DNA from: Clostridiales bacterium
Lineage (GTDB): Bacteria > Bacillota > Clostridia > Oscillospirales > CAG-382
Assembly (NCBI GenBank): GCA_003343885.1
Contig: QAKH01000031.1
Coordinates: forward strand, 1 to 9,585
Reading direction: 5' to 3'
Length of the DNA: 9,585 nt
Each line of letters begins with the position of its first letter. Within the stretch, counting starts at the first letter, position 1. Of the stretch, positions 6,289-9,585 are shown in pieces. The notes below the pieces were generated by a model that had not been told where the DNA came from, did no database searches, and saw only the letters and a list, made by a program, of their open reading frames with translations. A program made the position numbers and the translations under genes.

Positions 6289-7563
6289 TTAAAGCTTTTC
6301 AAGTGCCTGTTCTATATCTGCGATAATATCGCCGGCATACTCAATTCCGACAGAGAATCTTAACATATCCGGCTCTATGCCGCCTGCTCTTAACTGCTCG
6401 TCGGTAAGCTGACGGTGGGTTGTGCTTGCAGGATGAAGAACGCAGGTACGCGCATCGGCAACGTGCGTAACAATTGCCGCAAGGCGAAGCGAGTCCATAA
6501 ACTTGGTCGCTCCCTCTCTTCCGCCCTTTACTCCGAAGGAAATTACACCGCAAGTGCCGTTCGGCATATATTTTTTCGCAAGGTCGTAGTATTTGTCGCC
6601 CTCAAGTCCGGGATATGAAATATAAGTTACCTTGGGGTGGTTCTTGAGATATTTTGCGACTTCAAGAGCGTTTTGGCAATGGCGCTCCATACGAAGCGCA
6701 AGAGTTTCAAGACCTATATTGATAAGAAAGGCGTTCTGCGGAGACTGTATTGATCCGAGATCTCTCATGACCTGTGCCGTAGCCTTGACAATGTATGCCG
6801 CTTTGCCGAATTTTTCGGTATAAGTAATACCGTGATACGAATCGTCCGGCGTTGTGAGTCCCGGGAACTTATCTGCATGGGCGTTCCAGTCAAAGTTGCC
6901 TCTGTCAACTATACAGCCGCCGACAGAGGAAGCGTGACCGTCCATGTATTTTGTAGTGGAGTGGGTAACTATATCAACGCCGTATTCAAACGGACGGCAG
7001 TTTATCGGCGTCGGGAAGGTATTGTCTACAATAATCGGTACGCCGTGGCTGTGTGCCGCGTTTACAAATTTGTCAAAATCAAGAACGCTTAACGAGGGGT
7101 TTGAAATGCTTTCGGCAAACACTGCCTTAGTGTTGGGACGGAACGCCGCATTAAGCTCCTCTTCGGAAGCGTCTGGGCTTACAAATGTAAACTCTATGCC
7201 GAGTTTTTTCATAGTAACCGCAAACAGGTTGAAAGTGCCTCCGTATATGGCGGCGCTTGAAACTACGTGATCTCCTGCGTTGCAGATATTGAACAATGCG
7301 TAGAAGTTAGCCGCCTGTCCCGAAGAAGTAAGCATTCCGGCAACTCCGCCCTCCATATCCGCAATCTTGGCTGCGACGTTGTCGCAGGAGGGATTTTGCA
7401 GTCTTGAATAAAAATATCCGCTCTCTTCAAGGTCGAAAAGTCTGCCCATCTGTTCGCTCGACTCATAAAGGAAGGTCGTGCTCTGTATTATGGGCATTAC
7501 TCTCGGTTCTCCGTTTTTCGGCTTATAGCCGGACTGCACGCACTTGGTATTGATATGGCTCAT
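6289..7563 (-). CDS. metY: O-acetylhomoserine sulfhydrylase (PLP enzyme)
   Basis: This cytoplasmic PLP enzyme of the Cys/Met metabolism family converts O-acetyl-L-homoserine plus sulfide to homocysteine and acetate, the direct sulfhydrylation route to methionine. At 424 residues it has the normal length for the longer OAH-sulfhydrylase branch (cystathionine gamma-synthases are nearer 380-400). Visible are QSTTF (27-31), YSRLQNPS (52-59), SSGQAAN (80-86) in the cofactor phosphate region, VDNTFPTP (179-186) with the pyridine-nitrogen-binding Asp, and HSTTKYMDGH (201-210) with the Schiff-base Lys205. The C-terminal substrate-binding segment contains HPASTTH and LRFSVGIE. TCCTTTC (7575-7581) on the plus strand is a GAAAGGA ribosome site 11 nt before the ATG. 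It follows ilvD by 60 nt with no terminator or clear promoter between, so co-transcription is likely. No SAM riboswitch is present in the gap. A related activity such as methionine gamma-lyase is possible but less likely given the length and motifs. Confidence 0.93.
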   Translation of the reverse strand: MSHINTKCVQSGYKPKNGEPRVMPIIQSTTFLYESSEQMGRLFDLEESGYFYSRLQNPSCDNVAAKIADMEGGVAGMLTSSGQAANFYALFNICNAGDHVVSSAAIYGGTFNLFAVTMKKLGIEFTFVSPDASEEELNAAFRPNTKAVFAESISNPSLSVLDFDKFVNAAHSHGVPIIVDNTFPTPINCRPFEYGVDIVTHSTTKYMDGHASSVGGCIVDRGNFDWNAHADKFPGLTTPDDSYHGITYTEKFGKAAYIVKATAQVMRDLGSIQSPQNAFLINIGLETLALRMERHCQNALEVAKYLKNHPKVTYISYPGLEGDKYYDLAKKYMPNGTCGVISFGVKGGREGATKFMDSLRLAAIVTHVADARTCVLHPASTTHRQLTDEQLRAGGIEPDMLRFSVGIEYAGDIIADIEQALEKL

Positions 7564-7623
7564 TTATGGTTTATTCCTTTCAATTTAGTTTTATATTTTG
7601 GCAAGCCGCAGTTTATTTATAAA

Positions 7624-9297
7624 CTAGTCGTTCCAGTCGTTCTTCATAACTGCGCCTTTGTTTGCACCGCTGACCTGTTTTGCGTATCTTGAGAGCCATC
7701 CGGTTTTTACCTTCGGCTCGGGCTTTACATATGCTTTTCTTCTTTCCTCAAGCTCGCTGTCGCTTACTCTTACGTTTACAGAAGCTCCCGGGATATCTAT
7801 ATCAATGATATCTCCTTCTTTTATGAGTCCTATTTCTCCGCCGGCAGCAGCCTCAGGACAAACATGGCCTATGGAAGCTCCTCTGCTCGCTCCGGAAAAA
7901 CGTCCGTCAGTGATGAGCGCAACGGTTTTATCAAGCTTCATGCCTGCAAGAGCGCTTGTGGGGTTTAACATCTCACGCATGCCGGGTCCGCCGACAGGTC
8001 CTTCGTAACGTATTACTACTACGTCGCCGTCATGTATATTTCCTGCGTATATTGCGCTTATTGCCTCGTCTTCGCTGTCAAATACTCTTGCTTTTCCGGA
8101 GTGTTTTAACATTTCCGGAGCAACGGCGCTTCTCTTGACAACACATCCGTCCTTTGCGATATTTCCCCAAAGGATTTGTATTCCTCCGGTTTTGCTGTAC
8201 GGATTTTCGAGAGGACGTATATTGTTGGTATCTTTAATATAGGCACCGTCAATATTCTCCGCAACTGTCTTGCCGGTAACGGTGAGCGCCGTTCCGTCGA
8301 TAAGTCCGCCTTTTAACAGCTCAGCCTGTACGGCGCCTATTCCGCCGGCGGCGTCAAGGTCCTGTATATGTGTAGGTCCTGCCGGCGCAAGGTGGCACAA
8401 ATTCGGAACCTTATCGCTCATGCGGTTGAACAGCTCAAGGTCAAGAGGTACGCCTGCCTCGTTTGCGATCGCAAGCAGGTGAAGCACGCTGTTTGAGCTG
8501 CATCCCAGTGCCATGTCGCACGCAAGGGCGTTTGTGAGTGACTTTTCATTTATGATATCGCGCGCCGTGATTCCCTTTTCAACAAGGCGCATTATTGCCA
8601 TTCCGGCATATTTTGCGAGAATTGTTCTCTTATTGCTTACCGCAGGTATTGTACCGTTTCCGGGAAGCGCTATTCCCACGGCTTCGCACAGGCAGTTCAT
8701 GCTGTTTGCCGTATACATTCCGGCACAGCTTCCGCAGCCCGGGCACGCTCCGGTTTCACATTCGTGAAGCTTATCCTCGTCAATAATTCCGGCTTTATAT
8801 GCGCCGACCGCTTCAAAAAGCTTAGACAGGCTGACTTCTTGTCCGTCATATTTTCCGGCAAGCATAGGACCTCCGCTGCAAACAACCGCGGGAATATTAA
8901 GTCTTACCGCCGCCATAACCATACCCGGGACAATTTTATCGCAGTTTGGTACGAGAACAAGTCCGTCAAGCTGATGCGCCATAGCCATTGTTTCAACGCT
9001 GTCGGCAATAAGCTCGCGGCTTGCGAGTGAATACTTCATTCCGACATGTCCCATGGCAATACCGTCGCAAACGCCGATTGCGGGAATCAGAATCGGCGTA
9101 CCTCCCGCCATTCTTACGCCTGCCTTAACGGCGTCGGCGATTTTATCAAGGTGAAAGTGTCCCGGCACGATTTCGCTGTGAGCTGAAACAACGCCGATAA
9201 GCGGTCTTTCAAGCTCCTCTTTTGTATAACCCATAGCGTAGAAAAGGCTCCTGTTTGGTGCTCTTTCAGCGCCTTTTTTTACATTATCGCTTCTCAT
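7624..9297 (-). CDS. ilvD: Dihydroxy-acid dehydratase IlvD
   Basis: IlvD dehydrates 2,3-dihydroxy-isovalerate and 2,3-dihydroxy-3-methylvalerate to the 2-keto acids that become valine, leucine and isoleucine (and pantothenate). The 557 residues match the usual size. Signatures of the IlvD/Edd family are PNCDKIVPGM (117-126, with Fe-S ligand Cys119 and the metal-site Lys121), GACPGCGSCAGMYTANSMNCL (183-203, with ligand Cys191) and, near the C-terminus, ITDGRFSGASRG and HVCPEAA. At the position where [2Fe-2S] plant-type enzymes have a third cysteine, this protein reads SAHSEIVPGH (38-47) without Cys, so it should belong to the oxygen-sensitive [4Fe-4S] branch, which suits an anaerobe. GGGAAAGGA (9315-9307) lies 9 nt before the ATG. 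It is the first gene of a probable two-gene unit with the downstream sulfhydrylase gene. Confidence 0.97.
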   Translation of the reverse strand: MRSDNVKKGAERAPNRSLFYAMGYTKEELERPLIGVVSAHSEIVPGHFHLDKIADAVKAGVRMAGGTPILIPAIGVCDGIAMGHVGMKYSLASRELIADSVETMAMAHQLDGLVLVPNCDKIVPGMVMAAVRLNIPAVVCSGGPMLAGKYDGQEVSLSKLFEAVGAYKAGIIDEDKLHECETGACPGCGSCAGMYTANSMNCLCEAVGIALPGNGTIPAVSNKRTILAKYAGMAIMRLVEKGITARDIINEKSLTNALACDMALGCSSNSVLHLLAIANEAGVPLDLELFNRMSDKVPNLCHLAPAGPTHIQDLDAAGGIGAVQAELLKGGLIDGTALTVTGKTVAENIDGAYIKDTNNIRPLENPYSKTGGIQILWGNIAKDGCVVKRSAVAPEMLKHSGKARVFDSEDEAISAIYAGNIHDGDVVVIRYEGPVGGPGMREMLNPTSALAGMKLDKTVALITDGRFSGASRGASIGHVCPEAAAGGEIGLIKEGDIIDIDIPGASVNVRVSDSELEERRKAYVKPEPKVKTGWLSRYAKQVSGANKGAVMKNDWND

Positions 9298-9335
9298 AAC
9301 GTCAATTCCTTTCCCGATTATTTTATATTTTTGTA

Positions 9336-9364
9336 ATTATATCACACTTATTATGAAAAAATCC
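9336..9364 (-). promoter_or_regulatory. Promoter for ilvD (extended -10)
   Basis: On the minus strand TATAAT (9341-9336) is preceded by TGA (9344-9342), an extended -10. The -35 is weak: GGATTT (9364-9359) at 17 nt, or TGGATT at 18 nt. Transcription would begin near 9329, leaving only about 30 nt of leader. That is too short for a T-box or other leucine/valine attenuator, so control of ilvD is probably at initiation. Confidence 0.7.
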
Positions 9365-9405
9365 ACAAATTTTTTAAAAGTAATTATTTTTAATATTATT
9401 CTCAC

Positions 9406-9434
9406 TTGAAAAAACGTACCGGGCGTGTTATATT
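9406..9434 (+). promoter_or_regulatory. Rightward promoter with flanking direct repeats
   Basis: TTGAAA (9406-9411), a 17-nt spacer and TATATT (9429-9434) with TGT (9426-9428) just upstream form a strong extended -10 promoter. The 8-mer gtaccggg occurs at 9416-9423 in the spacer and again at 9441-9448 at the predicted start site, 25 nt apart. This placement is typical of a repressor operator. The gene it drives is outside the window. Confidence 0.75.
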
Positions 9435-9440
9435 GAAGCT

Positions 9441-9585
9441 GTACCGGGAAATGTGGTGCAAAAAGCAGGCGGAATACAAGCGGAATACAGCCGGAAAACA
9501 ACAAATAAACAAAGGGAAAAGCCTGTAAACAGGTTTTGTAAAGTTAAAATGAAAAAATAGCATAATGATTTCACAAAATTGCGCC
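9441..9585 (+). other. Untranslated leader running off the right edge
   Basis: From the predicted start near 9441 to the window end there is no credible coding start. ATG 9549 is stopped after three codons. ATG 9565 opens a short frame to the edge but has no Shine-Dalgarno site. The leader holds the 11-nt repeats and a small hairpin (cctg 9522-9525 with cagg 9530-9533) flanked by AAAA and TTTT. No known riboswitch class was recognised. Confidence 0.4.
9469..9501 (+). repeat. Three 11-nt tandem repeats in a leader
   Basis: gcggaatacaa (9469-9479) is followed by gcggaatacag (9480-9490) and a degenerate third unit ccggaaaacaa (9491-9501). They lie about 30-60 nt after the predicted rightward start site. 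A spacing of 11 nt is close to one helical turn, as in arrays of protein-binding sites, but they could equally be chance or RNA-level elements. Confidence 0.55.

Noticed and set aside
7564..7623. SAM riboswitch or separate promoter before the sulfhydrylase gene
   Set aside because: Sixty nucleotides is too short for a SAM riboswitch plus expression platform, and no well-spaced -35/-10 pair was found.
9298..9440. T-box leader for ilvD
   Set aside because: The predicted transcript start leaves only about 30 nt before the ATG, and no T-box sequence or terminator/antiterminator pair is present.
9549..9585. Start of a coding gene at the right edge
   Set aside because: ATG 9549 meets a stop after three codons and ATG 9565 has no ribosome site; the visible 21 nt are too few to support a call.

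Overview
The window looks like a piece of chromosome from a low-to-mid-GC Firmicute, most likely an anaerobic clostridium of the Ruminococcaceae/Oscillospiraceae type. This is an inference from strong Shine-Dalgarno sites (GGAGG, AAAGGA), sigma-A-type promoters with extended -10 boxes, a degenerate clostridial-style S1-domain protein, a DUF6512-type membrane protein and GC-rich intergenic repeats. No genus can be named from the sequence alone. There are seven complete protein genes and no tRNA, rRNA, CRISPR array, phage gene or transposase.

Layout. 1-342: no gene; a cluster of palindromes and two identical 24-bp GC-rich repeats. 343-882 (-): small DUF6512-like membrane protein. 1033-1992 (-): S1-domain RNA-binding protein, probably with a TTG start. 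1993-2396: divergent intergenic region with a very good extended -10 promoter and a leader that can fold in two mutually exclusive ways, one of which covers the ribosome binding site. 2397-4214 (+): OppA-type solute-binding lipoprotein standing alone, closed by a Rho-independent terminator. 4414-5454 (+): rsmA (ksgA) 16S rRNA dimethyltransferase carrying an unusual in-frame insert made of 12-nt (4-residue) repeats. 5549-6118 (+): mntP manganese efflux pump. 6161-6200: a hairpin able to terminate both convergent transcripts. 6289-7563 (-): O-acetylhomoserine sulfhydrylase. 7624-9297 (-): ilvD dihydroxy-acid dehydratase. 9298-9585: divergent promoters, one for ilvD and one reading right out of the window with direct repeats around it.

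How the genes fit together. ilvD and the sulfhydrylase gene lie on one strand 60 nt apart and probably form an amino-acid biosynthesis operon (branched-chain amino acids and methionine/homocysteine), transcribed leftward from a promoter near 9340. rsmA and mntP may be co-transcribed. The S1-domain gene and the lipoprotein gene are divergent. The rest is ordinary housekeeping content. I found no convincing new multi-gene system. The best second-look items are the tetrapeptide repeat insert inside RsmA, the two-state leader of the lipoprotein gene, the repeat-bearing promoter at the right edge, and the palindrome cluster at the left edge.
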